64,000 nt of DNA from Deltaproteobacteria bacterium. Lineage in GTDB: Bacteria > Myxococcota_A > Polyangia > Polyangiales > Ga0077539. Location: the NCBI GenBank assembly GCA_947477565.1, contig CANJUR010000002.1, positions 153,215 to 217,214 on the forward strand. Direction: 5' to 3'. Positions within the stretch are counted from its first letter, which is position 1, and each line of letters starts with the position of its first letter. Shown here piece after piece: positions 1 to 9,465 of this stretch. A model generated the notes under the pieces. That model was not told the origin of the DNA. It did no database searches and saw nothing but the letters and a program-made list of their open reading frames with translations. The position numbers were made by a program, and so were the translations under genes.

Positions 1-1037
1 CCGCCCCGACGCAATCGACGCAGGCGCCACCATCGCCGCACCGGCCGATTGAGGAAGAACAACGGAAAGAATGGCAGGACTGCCTCAGCCTGCTCGCGGG
101 CACGGCGGGCCGCGCGACTGAGGGCGTCGCGAAGTGCCTGGGCATCGAGGCGGGGAGCGCTGCGTCCCGGTCGGTCGGGATCACCCGCGGGGAGCCGACG
201 GTCATGGCCGCGCGCATCGCTGGTGCCTTCGCCTGGGCGGTGGCCGTCACGCTCGCCGGTGCGCCAGAGGTATGGAGCGACCGCCGCAACCGCCGCCGTG
301 ACGATCATTGCAAGCAGGATGAGCGAGAGTCCGCCGCGACGGGTCATGCGCAGCGCAGCGCCTCGCTGGTGCTGCGTAAGCGTGGTTTGCGTGTCCGTCG
401 CACCAGCGGCCCACACCGCGTGGTGATAACGCGCCTGCCCCGCGAGGAAAGCGAAGTACAACATCACCAGCATTGCGAGGAGGGCCAGCGTGGTTGGGTC
501 CCACACGCCGTCCTTGAGACCGATCTCCCAGTGACGGACCCCGCCGTGCTGATCGATCACCGTGAGCATCGCGCCCACCCAACACAGAGCGGGGATCCAG
601 AGAGTGGTCAGAAGCGCGCGTCGCTGCATCGCCGCATGCCCGCAACTCACGCTCGTGAGGAACGCAATGGCCCCGCCCGCGAGCAGTGGCCCCGCCGCGA
701 TGGCCACGGTGCAGGTGAGCGTGACGATCGAAAACCACACGACGGAGTGCACCATCCAGGCCCGTAAGCGCAGCAGGGCGAGCAGGTTACCCAGCGCTAC
801 CCCGAGGGTGCTCGCACCCACCAGCACCGGCAGCAGCACGAGCAACTCCTCGGCGGGTCCCCAATAGCGAAACGCCACGCCCAGCAGCAAGACGTAGCCC
901 GAGACCAGCAGCAGCCAGTACGTCGCGAGAAGCCAGCGCGCGCGACTGAAGGCCTCGGACAGCGGCTCCCGGGGTGCTCCGCCGCGCCACCATGGCGGCA
1001 AGATCATTGGGCGCCGCAGGTCGTCGGCGGAGTTCAC
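1..1037 (-). CDS. Integral membrane protein, unrecognised, 3' end beyond the window
   Basis: I do not recognise this protein. It begins with a GTG at 1037 whose last two bases form the start of the TGA stop of pyruvate kinase (GTGA overlap), so it is translationally coupled to pyk. About 345 codons are visible before the window edge. Translation gives about five or six hydrophobic segments, among them WLLATYWLLLVSGYVLLLGV near residue 36, a Leu/Val-rich pair near 65-90, and a segment near 245-265. After these comes a basic, Arg-rich tail with an aromatic patch (FFPLFFLN). The long uninterrupted frame, the coupled start and the membrane-type composition support a real gene; its function and C-terminus are unknown. 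Confidence 0.7.
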   Translation of the reverse strand, partial: MNSADDLRRPMILPPWWRGGAPREPLSEAFSRARWLLATYWLLLVSGYVLLLGVAFRYWGPAEELLVLLPVLVGASTLGVALGNLLALLRLRAWMVHSVVWFSIVTLTCTVAIAAGPLLAGGAIAFLTSVSCGHAAMQRRALLTTLWIPALCWVGAMLTVIDQHGGVRHWEIGLKDGVWDPTTLALLAMLVMLYFAFLAGQARYHHAVWAAGATDTQTTLTQHQRGAALRMTRRGGLSLILLAMIVTAAVAAVAPYLWRTGERDGHRPGEGTSDARGHDRRLPAGDPDRPGRSAPRLDAQALRDALSRAARRAREQAEAVLPFFPLFFLNRPVRRWWRLRRLRRG

Positions 1038-2437
1038 GTCGCCTGGAGCGTATGGAGGGTAAACGACTTGATTCCGGTGTCCTTCTGGTGTCCGGCGACG
1101 ATGCCAATGGTGTCGCCGTCGCGCATCGGAAGGGTCTCTCGCGCGATGCGAGCCGCCAGCGCGAGCGTCTCGTTGGGCATCTCCGGCAGCGCGTGAACCA
1201 CGGGGATCACGCCCCACTGCAGTGCCATTCGCTGAGCTACATCGCGGAGCGCCGTGACCCCGATGATGGGGGCGCGCGGACGAAACTCCGCCACCATGTC
1301 CGCGGTGTGCCCAGCGCGCGTAAACACTACGATCGCCGCGAGCTTCGCGTGCCGTGATGTGAGCGACGCGGCCGCCGCGCACGCGTGAGTGAAGTCCCAG
1401 TCCATCTTCTGCAACGGTGGCTCGGTGAGCTGCTCGTAGAGCGTAGAACCTTCGATTTCCCGGATGATGGTGTCCATCATCTGAACCGCGAGCACAGGGT
1501 ACCGCCCGCTCGCAGTCTCGCCGGAGAGCATCAGCACATCGGTGCCGTCGAGCACGGCGTTGGCGACGTCCGCAGCCTCTGCGCGCGTCGGCCGCGGCGA
1601 GCGGATCATCGAGTCGAGCATCTGCGTCGCCGTCACCACCAGCTTGCCGTGCGTGTTGGCCAGCAGGATCGCCCGCTTCTGCGCCAGCGGAACCTTCTCC
1701 GGGCCGAGTTCAACGCCCAGGTCGCCGCGCGCCACCATGATGCCGTCGCACGCCAGGATGATCGCCTCGAGGTTGTCGATCGCCTCGGGCTTCTCGATCT
1801 TCGCGATGATCGGAATCCCTTCGCCCACCGCGAGGCGCGCCTCGTGGAGATCGTTGGGGTGGCGAACAAACGACAGCGCAAGGAAGTCCACCCCGAGTTC
1901 GCGCGCGAGCAGCACGTCTTCCTGGTCTTTCTCCGTGAGCGCCGGCACCGAGAGCCTCGCGCCCGGCACGTTGATGCCCTTCCGATCCGAGAGCGTACCG
2001 CCCACCTCCACGATGGTCTCGAGGTCCTCGTCGTGGATGGCCGTCACGCGCAATCGCAGCAGCCCGTCGTCGAGGAGCACCGGATCGCCGACGCGGAGGT
2101 CGCGCCAAAGGGGATAGGTGATGGACACCGCGTGGACGTCGCCCGGCACCGCGCGCGTGGTCAGCAGGAAGGCCGCACCCTCGATGAGTTCGACCGGCCC
2201 GTTAGCGAACGTGCGACAGCGAATCTTCGGCCCGGAGAGATCGCCCAGGATGGAGATGTTGCGTCCAGCACGGGCCGCGGCCGCGCGGAGGTTGTGCACT
2301 GCGACACGGTGATCGTCAGGCACCCCGTGGGAGAAGTTGACTCGGAAACCGTCGACGCCGGCCGCGATGAGGGCGTCGAGGACGGACGGATCACGACTGG
2401 CCGGGCCCACGGTCGCTAGAATCTTCGCTTTGCGCAT
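1034..2437 (-). CDS. pyk: Pyruvate kinase
   Basis: Cytoplasmic glycolytic enzyme that converts phosphoenolpyruvate plus ADP to pyruvate plus ATP. The 467-residue length is normal. The protein opens MRKAKILATVGPASRD and continues with the typical GVDGFRVNFSHG, the B-domain, the catalytic stretch IPIIAKIEKPEAIDN, the magnesium/active-site region IMVARGDLGVE, and VTATQMLDSM. The C-terminal domain includes GETASGRYPV. I chose the ATG at 2437 because family members start directly before the first beta strand; the open frame runs a further 53 codons upstream but that part is not family-like. The upstream neighbour cbs is divergent across about 115 bases. The membrane protein behind it starts inside its stop codon. 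Confidence 0.97.
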   Translation of the reverse strand: MRKAKILATVGPASRDPSVLDALIAAGVDGFRVNFSHGVPDDHRVAVHNLRAAAARAGRNISILGDLSGPKIRCRTFANGPVELIEGAAFLLTTRAVPGDVHAVSITYPLWRDLRVGDPVLLDDGLLRLRVTAIHDEDLETIVEVGGTLSDRKGINVPGARLSVPALTEKDQEDVLLARELGVDFLALSFVRHPNDLHEARLAVGEGIPIIAKIEKPEAIDNLEAIILACDGIMVARGDLGVELGPEKVPLAQKRAILLANTHGKLVVTATQMLDSMIRSPRPTRAEAADVANAVLDGTDVLMLSGETASGRYPVLAVQMMDTIIREIEGSTLYEQLTEPPLQKMDWDFTHACAAAASLTSRHAKLAAIVVFTRAGHTADMVAEFRPRAPIIGVTALRDVAQRMALQWGVIPVVHALPEMPNETLALAARIARETLPMRDGDTIGIVAGHQKDTGIKSFTLHTLQAT

Positions 2438-2552
2438 GCGCGGACGATGGCACGCGGCGAACGGCCCGGACAGTGCTCGACGCGCGGTGGCACTACCGCG
2501 ATGTTGCGGGGCTGTGCTAGTCCCCGCCCCGAAGAGGAGCGAAGAATACGCG

Positions 2553-3953
2553 ATGATGCACGGCGCCCGAGCAAACATCCTTGATGCGGTCGGCAATACC
2601 CCGATCGTCCGCTTGAACCGGGTGGTACCGCCCGACCTTGCGGCGGAGATCTACGTGAAGTGCGAGTTCATGAACCCCGCGGGTTCGATGAAGGACCGCA
2701 TCGCGATCAACATCATCAATCGCGCAGAGGCCGAAGGGCGGCTGAAGCCCGGCGGCACCATCGTGGAGGCGACCAGCGGCAACACCGGTGCGGGCCTCGC
2801 GATGGTCGGGTCCGTGCGCGGCTACCGCTCGATCTTCGTGATGCCCGACAAGATGTCGCAGGAGAAGATCTCGTCGCTCCGCGCCTGGGGTGCCAAGGTG
2901 GTGGTTTGCCCCACGGCGGTCGAGCCCGCGGACCCGCGCAGCTACTACTCCGTCGCGCGGCGGCTCTCCGAGGAGACCCCCAACGCGATTCTCGCGAACC
3001 AGTATCACAACCCCGCCAACCCCGAGGCTCACTACCTCTCGACGGGCCCCGAGATCTGGGAGCAGACCAACGGCGAGTTTGACGCGTTCGTGTCGGGTAT
3101 GGGCACCGGCGGCACGCTCTCCGGCACGGGCAGGTACTTCAAGGAGAAGAACCCTGCGATCCAGATCGTGGGCGTCGATCCGGTGGGTTCGGTCTATTAC
3201 GACTTTGTCAAGCACGGGCAGGTGACCCGCGCGTTCTCGTACAAGGTCGAGGGCATCGGCGAGGACTTCTTCCCGACCACGATGAACCTAAAGATTCTCG
3301 ACGACTGCGTGCGCGTCGATGACCGCGAGTGCTTCATGATGACCCGCGACCTCGTGCGCCTCGAGGGCATTTACTGCGGTGGATCGTGCGGCGCGGCGGT
3401 GGCCGGCGCCATCAAGTGGGCGCAGGGGCGCAACAAGAAGGAGCGCATTCTTGTGATGCTCGCGGACAGCGCCGGCCGGTACCTCAGCAAAATCTTCAAC
3501 GAAGACTGGATGCGTGAGAACGGCTTCTCGGGTACGGAGCCCTCCCTCGGCACCGTGCGCGAGATGATGCTGACCCGCAGCCAGCAGCTGGTGACGGCGC
3601 GCTCCGATGACACGCTGCGTCAGGTTATCGCGAAGATGAAATCGCTCGGAATCTCGCAGCTGCCGGTGGTCGATGGAGACCACATCCGCGGCATCGTCAC
3701 GGAGGTCGATGTGCTCCGCAACCTCGTCTCCGGCGAGGCCAACATGGACGGCACCATCACCAACATCCTCGACAGCGACTACGCCACGGTGACCCCGGAG
3801 ACGCGCGTCGATTTGCTGCAGAGCGTGCTTGCGGAGGCGAAGGTCGCACTGGTCGCGGACGGCACCCGACTCCTCGGGCTCGTCACGAAGATCGACCTCA
3901 TCGACTACCTCTCGAAGCGCGTCACCGCGGTGGCCGAGTCGAAGACCGGCTGA
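2553..3953 (+). CDS. cbs: Cystathionine beta-synthase (PLP domain plus CBS pair)
   Basis: PLP enzyme that condenses serine (or an activated serine) with homocysteine to cystathionine, in transsulfuration. The 466-residue product has a fold-type II PLP domain (about 1-330): NPAGSMKDR carries the Schiff-base Lys47, TSGNTGAGLA (74-83) binds the PLP hydroxyl/substrate side, and GTGGTLSGTGRYFKE forms the phosphate loop. A C-terminal pair of CBS (Bateman) motifs follows (SLGISQLPVVDGD and ALVADGTRLLGLVTKIDLI), which in this family can bind adenosyl ligands. I chose ATG 2553 (or the adjacent ATG at 2556) because of the GAGGAGCG ribosome site at 2535. The frame is open far upstream but the sequence there is not family-like. 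A cysteine synthase with CBS domains is the main alternative. Confidence 0.9.
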   Translation: MMHGARANILDAVGNTPIVRLNRVVPPDLAAEIYVKCEFMNPAGSMKDRIAINIINRAEAEGRLKPGGTIVEATSGNTGAGLAMVGSVRGYRSIFVMPDKMSQEKISSLRAWGAKVVVCPTAVEPADPRSYYSVARRLSEETPNAILANQYHNPANPEAHYLSTGPEIWEQTNGEFDAFVSGMGTGGTLSGTGRYFKEKNPAIQIVGVDPVGSVYYDFVKHGQVTRAFSYKVEGIGEDFFPTTMNLKILDDCVRVDDRECFMMTRDLVRLEGIYCGGSCGAAVAGAIKWAQGRNKKERILVMLADSAGRYLSKIFNEDWMRENGFSGTEPSLGTVREMMLTRSQQLVTARSDDTLRQVIAKMKSLGISQLPVVDGDHIRGIVTEVDVLRNLVSGEANMDGTITNILDSDYATVTPETRVDLLQSVLAEAKVALVADGTRLLGLVTKIDLIDYLSKRVTAVAESKTG

Positions 3954-3969
3954 ACCGAGCACTGACGCC

Positions 3970-4986
3970 ATGGCCCTTCCCCCCGTCGCACTCATCACTG
4001 GCGCCAACGGCGAGATCGGTCGCTCGTTGCTCGAGCGGCTCCACGCCGACGGCCGCTACCGCGTGGTCACCCTCGACCTGACTCCGCTGCCTGAGCACTT
4101 TCGACCGATGTGCCACGAGACCTACGCGGGCAACATCCTCGATCGCGACCTCCTCAATCAGCTCGCCGCGCAACACGAGATCGAGGTTGTCTTCCACCTC
4201 GCGGCGCTGCTCTCGACCCGCGGCGAGCGCGACCCAGACCTCGCGCACCAGATCAACGTCGAGGGCACGCTGCACCTGATGCGCATGGCGCAGCAGCAGT
4301 CTGCGCGCCTCGGCAAGCCCGTGCGCTTCGTGCTGCCCAGCTCCATTGCGGTTTACGGCATGCCTTCGCTCGAAGCCAAGGCGGCCCATCTTCGCGTCAC
4401 CGAGGAGCAGTTTCTCGAGCCGATCACGATGTACGGCTGCAACAAGTTGTACTGCGAGCATCTCGGTCGGTACTTCATGCGCCACTACCGCTCGGTCGGG
4501 CCGGTGTCCGCCAACGCGCGGCTCGACTTCCGTGCGATCCGCTTCCCGGGGCTCATCTCCGCCGACACTGTCCCCTCTGGCGGCACGAGCGACTACGGCC
4601 CGGAGATGCTGCACCACGCTGCGCAAAACAAGCCCTACGCGTGCTTCGTCGGCCCGGAGGCGCGGCTGCCGTTCATGGCCATGCCCGACGCAGTGCGCGC
4701 GCTCTTGCAGCTCCTCGACGCGCCCGCCGAAACACTCAGCCTACCCAGCTACAACGTGGGTGCATTCAGTCTCTCGGCGGAGGAATTCGCCGATCGCGTG
4801 AAGCGCGCCTTCCCCCACGCGGACATCACGTTCGCACCAGACGCGGGGCGCGCCGGTATCGTTGACTCGTGGCCCGGCGATGTCGATGACGCTCGCGCCC
4901 GCGCCGACTGGGGCTGGCAGCCCACCTATGACCTCGACCGCGCCTTCGACGACCTGCTCGTCCCCGCCGTGCGCGCTCGCTACTAG
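3970..4986 (+). CDS. NAD-dependent SDR enzyme, L-threonine 3-dehydrogenase-like
   Basis: Extended short-chain dehydrogenase/epimerase of 338 residues. The N-terminal Rossmann motif is GANGEIGRSLLERL (about 13-26), the catalytic pair is YGCNK, and serines precede it in LPSSIAVYG. Several later blocks match my memory of SDR-type threonine dehydrogenases rather than sugar epimerases: RFPGLISADTVPSGGTSDYG, LPFMAMPDAVRAL, and near the C-terminus VDSWPGDVDDARARADWGWQ. The gene starts 16 bases after cbs on the same strand, so the two may share a transcript. Threonine dehydrogenase would oxidise threonine to 2-amino-3-ketobutyrate. A generic NAD-dependent epimerase is the fallback call. Confidence 0.7.
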   Translation: MALPPVALITGANGEIGRSLLERLHADGRYRVVTLDLTPLPEHFRPMCHETYAGNILDRDLLNQLAAQHEIEVVFHLAALLSTRGERDPDLAHQINVEGTLHLMRMAQQQSARLGKPVRFVLPSSIAVYGMPSLEAKAAHLRVTEEQFLEPITMYGCNKLYCEHLGRYFMRHYRSVGPVSANARLDFRAIRFPGLISADTVPSGGTSDYGPEMLHHAAQNKPYACFVGPEARLPFMAMPDAVRALLQLLDAPAETLSLPSYNVGAFSLSAEEFADRVKRAFPHADITFAPDAGRAGIVDSWPGDVDDARARADWGWQPTYDLDRAFDDLLVPAVRARY

Positions 4987-5040
4987 ACGTAGTCCCCGCT
5001 TTCCGCGAACTGCCTCGGTGACGTAAGTTCGTGCGAAGGC

Positions 5041-8000
5041 ATGTCGACGGCCAATCCACAGCGCCTCGGTCGATACATCGTCACGCGGCGCCTCGGGGTG
5101 GGCGGCATGGCGGAAGTTTTCCTCGCCCGCTCGCGCGGCGCGGAGGGCGTCGAGAAGTCACTCGTGGTGAAGCGAATCCTCCCGGATTACGCTGAAAATC
5201 CGCACTTTCGTACGATGTTCGTGGACGAGGCGCGGGTCGCGATGCGCCTCAACCACCCCAACCTCGTGCAGGTGTACGGCTTCGAGTCCGACGGCCCGAC
5301 GCTCTTGCTGATCATGGAGCACGTCGATGGGCCCGACCTCGGGCTGCTCCTCGCGACGGCGCGACGAGCGGGTGAAAAGGTTCCGCCGGTGGTGGCCGCG
5401 CACGTACTCCGAGAGCTCGCCCGCGCGCTGCACTACGCCCACGAACGCCTCGACGAGCAAGGCCGTCCGCTCGAGATCGTGCACCGCGACGTCTCTCCCG
5501 CCAACGTGCTGCTCTCTTACGAGGGAGCGGTAAAGCTCGGTGATTTCGGCATCGCGCACGCGCGGTCGGCATCCTTTACCGAGACTGGGATGGTGCAGGG
5601 CAAGTACGGCTACATGGCGCCGGAACAGGCCCGTGGCGAGCCCGTCGATCGCCGTACGGACGTCTTCGCGCTCGGCGTGGTGTTGCTTGAACTGCTGCTC
5701 GGTCGGCCGTGGTTCGCGGACGTCCCGGACTCGGACACGCTCCTCGCGCAGGTGCGCGAAAACCTCCTGCCCGATGCCGACGTGCTGGTGCCCGATGCGC
5801 CCGACGCCCTGCGCGCCGTGGTGCGTCGCGCGATGCGCCCCAACCGCGACGAGCGGTTCGCCACGACGCGGGAAGTCGCGCTGACACTCAACGCCTTCCT
5901 GCACGTGGCAGAACAGCAGCCCGACGCCATCACCCTGGAGCAGTTCCTTGAGAAGGTGATGCCACGTCGGCCTTCGAGCGGATCGCCCGCGTCACTCTCC
6001 TCCCATCCACCCCCGTTGGGTCCGCAGGAGTCGGCTCCGACGGTCGGCCCGGGGGTGTTCGTACCCGACGATTTTGGCGCGGCGAGCGTCCACACGATCT
6101 CGACCTCCGATCACTACGCGAGCGTCACCCTCCCGGAGCTGATGCTCCTGTCCGATGTCGCAGCACCGCGGCCGCCGCGCGTTGAGACCCAGGGCGCTGT
6201 ACGCGAGCGCGTCAACGTCGCGGTGATCGTCGGGCGTATCTCCCGTCCGGCCACGTCTCCAGAGACCCGCGAGCTTGTCTCCCTCATCGACGCCCTCGCC
6301 TTCAAGGCCGCCGCCACCCTCGAATGGAACGGCGACGATCACTTCACCCTCCTCGTCGGCGTGCTCCGTCCGCAGGTTGATGACCCGCTCCGGGCGGCGC
6401 GTCTCGCACTCGATCTCCTCGACGCCGCACGCACCCTCGCGGCGGACCTCGAGAGCATCGATGTGGCCCTCGTCGAATTCGCTCCCACGCTGAGCCTTGG
6501 GCTCGCGCGCGGACTCGTGGCGTGCGCCTTCGACGCCGACGGCATCCCGATTCGCTTCGAGCCGGTGGACGACGCTCTCACCGTCGCGAATGGGCTTGCC
6601 GGCGCCGCGCGCCCCGGTGAGGCTCTGCTCGGCGCCGCGCTCGCCCGGTTTGTCCGCCGTGCGTTTGTTCTGCGCGAGGCAACTCCAAGGGGCGCGAGCG
6701 TCGGTCGGGCGTGGGCGCTCGAACGCCTCCGTGGGCGCGCCGAGCGCGACGCCTCCGCGGAGGTGCAGGGCTTTGCGCTCCTCGGGCGGGAGGTTCCGAT
6801 GGTCGACCTGCGCGATGCGTACGCCGCGGTGATATTCACCGAACTTGGCGCTGCGCGGCGGGTGGTCGGCGAGCTTGGAATCGGTAAGTCCACGTTATTA
6901 GGGGCATTTGCGGAGGGTCTCCTCAGCGGCGCGACCCCGACGCGGGTGCTGCGCGTCGAGGCGTCGCTCGGCACCAACCGCGTGCCCTTCGCATTCATCG
7001 CGCAGCTCCTACAGCAGTTGCTGGTACTCCAGCGCAGCGGTGCGCCACTGCTGCCGTCCGACCTCGCAGACCGCGATGAACTCGGCCGCGCGCTCGATCG
7101 CGCCGTGCAGCGCGGAGGCGCAGGAACCCTAGGGCGACGGGCCGCCGTTCGCGCGCTTCGGTCTTGCCTCGGGCTCGAACCGCACGACGAATCCGCAGAG
7201 GTGGCCATCACACGCGAGCTTGCGCTGGTGCTCCGCCCGATGCTCTCTGAGACCGCCGCGGATGGTCCGATGGTGCTGCTCCTCGACGGGCTCGAACTGG
7301 CCGACCCACCGAGCCGCGCGCTCGTCGCCGACCTCGCCCGGCGGCCCCCCGGTGCGCCGGTGTTGGTGGTGCTCGGACTCCGCGATGACGACACGCTGCA
7401 GACAGAACTGGGCGGCGTGCCGGAGATCGAGGTCGGGCCGCTCGACAACGAATCGCGGCGGCGGCTCATCGCGCAGTCACTCGGGGCCGACTACGCCTCG
7501 GATGCGCTGGTGCGGGAGGTCAGCGCTGTGGTCGGGGGCAACCCCCTCGCGATGCTGGAGGTGGTCGAGGCGCTGAGTGAGCGCGATCGGGTGCGCGCGC
7601 GGGCGCAGATCGATGGCGCGGGGGAGATCATCGCCGACCTCGTCACCGACGACCGCGGCGAGGCCCTGCTGCCAGGGACCCTCGACGAGGTTCTCGCCGC
7701 CCGCATCGACGCGCTACCGCCGACGAGCCGCGCGCTGCTCCGTTGGTGCGCGCTCTGCGAAGCGGAGCTCACCCGCCCGCTCGTCGATGCCCTCGGCGGA
7801 CCGGAGGGCTCCCGAGTGCGCGCTCGGCTTGTGACCGACGGAATCCTGGTGGAGCCCGCCGGGGCGCTGGAGTCGACCACGGTGCTTTCCTTTGCGCACG
7901 CAGCCCTTCGGCGGCTGCTACGCGCGGCGGTGGACCCGACGGCGCTGCCGGCGATGCACGCGCGGCTCTCGGAGGTGCTCGAACGCCATGACGTGGCGCC

Positions 8001-9465
8001 CGCAGCGGCGGTGCGACTGCAGACCGCTCTGGCCATCCACCGCGAGTCGGCGGGTGCAACGCGGCCCGCGGCCCGCGCCTGGATGGAGGCCGCGCTAGGA
8101 CTCTCTGGCGGAGGGGCACGAGGACAGCGCGAGGCCGTCACAGCGCTTGAGCGGGTGTTGACGCTCTGCGCGGGTACGCGTGACCAGGAGGGTCTGCGGC
8201 TGCAGGCGATGGCCTGGGAGGGGCTCGAAGAGGCTGCGCGGGGCGGTGGGCACGACCGGCAGCGTCGGCGGGCACTGCTGGCGCTACGAGAGGTAGCCGT
8301 GGCCTCGCAAGACCCGGGAGTGATCGCGCGTGCGCTCACCCGGCAGGCCCGCTTCAAGATTGAGATCACGCCCGGGCTCGACACTGCGCGGGACGTCGTC
8401 GCGGCGGTGCGGGCTGCGCGGCGGGCGGGCGACGCGCGCACGGAGGCTGAGGCGCGTTGGGCCTGGTCGGTGCACCTGGGGCACCGGGGAGAGTTTCGGT
8501 CGGCGATCGAGCAGGCCGACGCGGCGCTGGTGGCACTGCGAGGCCAGGCGGAGATTCCCCACGCGCTCGAGGTCGAGGTGCTGGTGACGCAATCGAGCAC
8601 GCGGCGCTGGGTGGGCGAGCATTCGGCGGCGCTCGAGATCGGGGCGGAGGCGGTAGCGACGGCGACGCACTTTGGTCCGCGGTGGCTGCTCGGGGCGGCG
8701 TACGACGCTGTGGGGATGGCGTGCCTGGCGGCCGGGGCGCCGGCGGAGGCACTGCGGTTTTTCCGAACTGCGATCTCGCTCGAGCGCGAGGTGGGCGGGC
8801 GCGATCGGCTCGCGCGCACAGTGCTGCACGCGGGCAAGGCGTGGGGTGCGCTGGGCCGCTCGACGAGGGCGCTGCAGTTCGTACAGCGGGCGGTGTCCCT
8901 CGCCGCGGCAGTGCGCCACGGGTTCAGCGGAACCCTTGCGGAGTCGCTCGTCACGCTCTGTGAGCTACTGGTGGACCGCGGGGACATCGACGACGCGGCG
9001 GCAGCGATCGAGCGTGCGCGCGCGCTGCTCGGGACGACCGGCGGGCGCTACGCATACGTGCGCCTCTGCCTCGGCGACGGGCGGGTGCTGCTCGCGCGGC
9101 GGCAGTACCGACTCGCCCGCGTGGCGACGGAGAGCGCGGAGGAGGCGGCGCTGGAGTCGGGTATTTCGCTGGAGGGGCTGCGTGCGCGGGCGAGTACGGC
9201 GCTGGCGACTGCGCACCTCGGCGACCGGGCAGCGGCCCAGGCGACGCTTGAGCGGGTGCTCGCTGATCCGCTGATGGCGAACCCGGCGCACTTCCACGAA
9301 GGAGCGCGGGTGTTGCGGACGTGCGCGGAGGCACTTCGGGTGCTGGGCGCGACGCCAGGCGGGGACATGGCGAGCGCCGAGGCGATGGCGCAACGCGCGG
9401 GTGCACTCGAGCAGGCAGTGATGGCGACGTGGCGCGTGGCGCCGCGGGAGGTTTCGACGACGTGA
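5041..9465 (+). CDS. Ser/Thr protein kinase fused to cyclase-like, AAA/NTPase and TPR-like regions
   Basis: A 1474-residue signalling protein. Residues 10-290 form a Hanks-type kinase with every key motif: GVGGMAEV at 19-26, the ATP-binding Lys44, HRD at 148-150 in HRDVSPANVLL, DFG at 168-170 and APE at 193-195. A Pro/Ser-rich linker follows. Residues about 385-560 look like a degenerate nucleotide-cyclase-type domain (VAVIVGRISR, DDHFTLLVGV, LSLGLARG); I see no catalytic cyclase residues. An NTPase follows, with Walker A GELGIGKST (610-618) and Walker B MVLLLDGLEL (from 744). The last 500 residues are Ala/Leu/Arg-rich helical pairs of TPR type. The layout resembles MalT/LuxR-type ATPases with a kinase head. 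The patatin gene behind overlaps it by 4 bases, so they probably work together. No transmembrane segment is evident. Confidence 0.93.
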   Translation: MSTANPQRLGRYIVTRRLGVGGMAEVFLARSRGAEGVEKSLVVKRILPDYAENPHFRTMFVDEARVAMRLNHPNLVQVYGFESDGPTLLLIMEHVDGPDLGLLLATARRAGEKVPPVVAAHVLRELARALHYAHERLDEQGRPLEIVHRDVSPANVLLSYEGAVKLGDFGIAHARSASFTETGMVQGKYGYMAPEQARGEPVDRRTDVFALGVVLLELLLGRPWFADVPDSDTLLAQVRENLLPDADVLVPDAPDALRAVVRRAMRPNRDERFATTREVALTLNAFLHVAEQQPDAITLEQFLEKVMPRRPSSGSPASLSSHPPPLGPQESAPTVGPGVFVPDDFGAASVHTISTSDHYASVTLPELMLLSDVAAPRPPRVETQGAVRERVNVAVIVGRISRPATSPETRELVSLIDALAFKAAATLEWNGDDHFTLLVGVLRPQVDDPLRAARLALDLLDAARTLAADLESIDVALVEFAPTLSLGLARGLVACAFDADGIPIRFEPVDDALTVANGLAGAARPGEALLGAALARFVRRAFVLREATPRGASVGRAWALERLRGRAERDASAEVQGFALLGREVPMVDLRDAYAAVIFTELGAARRVVGELGIGKSTLLGAFAEGLLSGATPTRVLRVEASLGTNRVPFAFIAQLLQQLLVLQRSGAPLLPSDLADRDELGRALDRAVQRGGAGTLGRRAAVRALRSCLGLEPHDESAEVAITRELALVLRPMLSETAADGPMVLLLDGLELADPPSRALVADLARRPPGAPVLVVLGLRDDDTLQTELGGVPEIEVGPLDNESRRRLIAQSLGADYASDALVREVSAVVGGNPLAMLEVVEALSERDRVRARAQIDGAGEIIADLVTDDRGEALLPGTLDEVLAARIDALPPTSRALLRWCALCEAELTRPLVDALGGPEGSRVRARLVTDGILVEPAGALESTTVLSFAHAALRRLLRAAVDPTALPAMHARLSEVLERHDVAPAAAVRLQTALAIHRESAGATRPAARAWMEAALGLSGGGARGQREAVTALERVLTLCAGTRDQEGLRLQAMAWEGLEEAARGGGHDRQRRRALLALREVAVASQDPGVIARALTRQARFKIEITPGLDTARDVVAAVRAARRAGDARTEAEARWAWSVHLGHRGEFRSAIEQADAALVALRGQAEIPHALEVEVLVTQSSTRRWVGEHSAALEIGAEAVATATHFGPRWLLGAAYDAVGMACLAAGAPAEALRFFRTAISLEREVGGRDRLARTVLHAGKAWGALGRSTRALQFVQRAVSLAAAVRHGFSGTLAESLVTLCELLVDRGDIDDAAAAIERARALLGTTGGRYAYVRLCLGDGRVLLARRQYRLARVATESAEEAALESGISLEGLRARASTALATAHLGDRAAAQATLERVLADPLMANPAHFHEGARVLRTCAEALRVLGATPGGDMASAEAMAQRAGALEQAVMATWRVAPREVSTT

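Noticed and set aside
1385..2419. 344-codon plus-strand frame opposite pyruvate kinase
   Set aside because: Mirror of the pyk codons; His/Arg-rich, no motif, fully antisense to a certain gene.
5041..9465. Active adenylate cyclase domain in the kinase fusion
   Set aside because: The stretch near 385-560 has a cyclase-like strand pattern, but I cannot find the paired metal-binding Asp residues or the substrate Lys/Asp.
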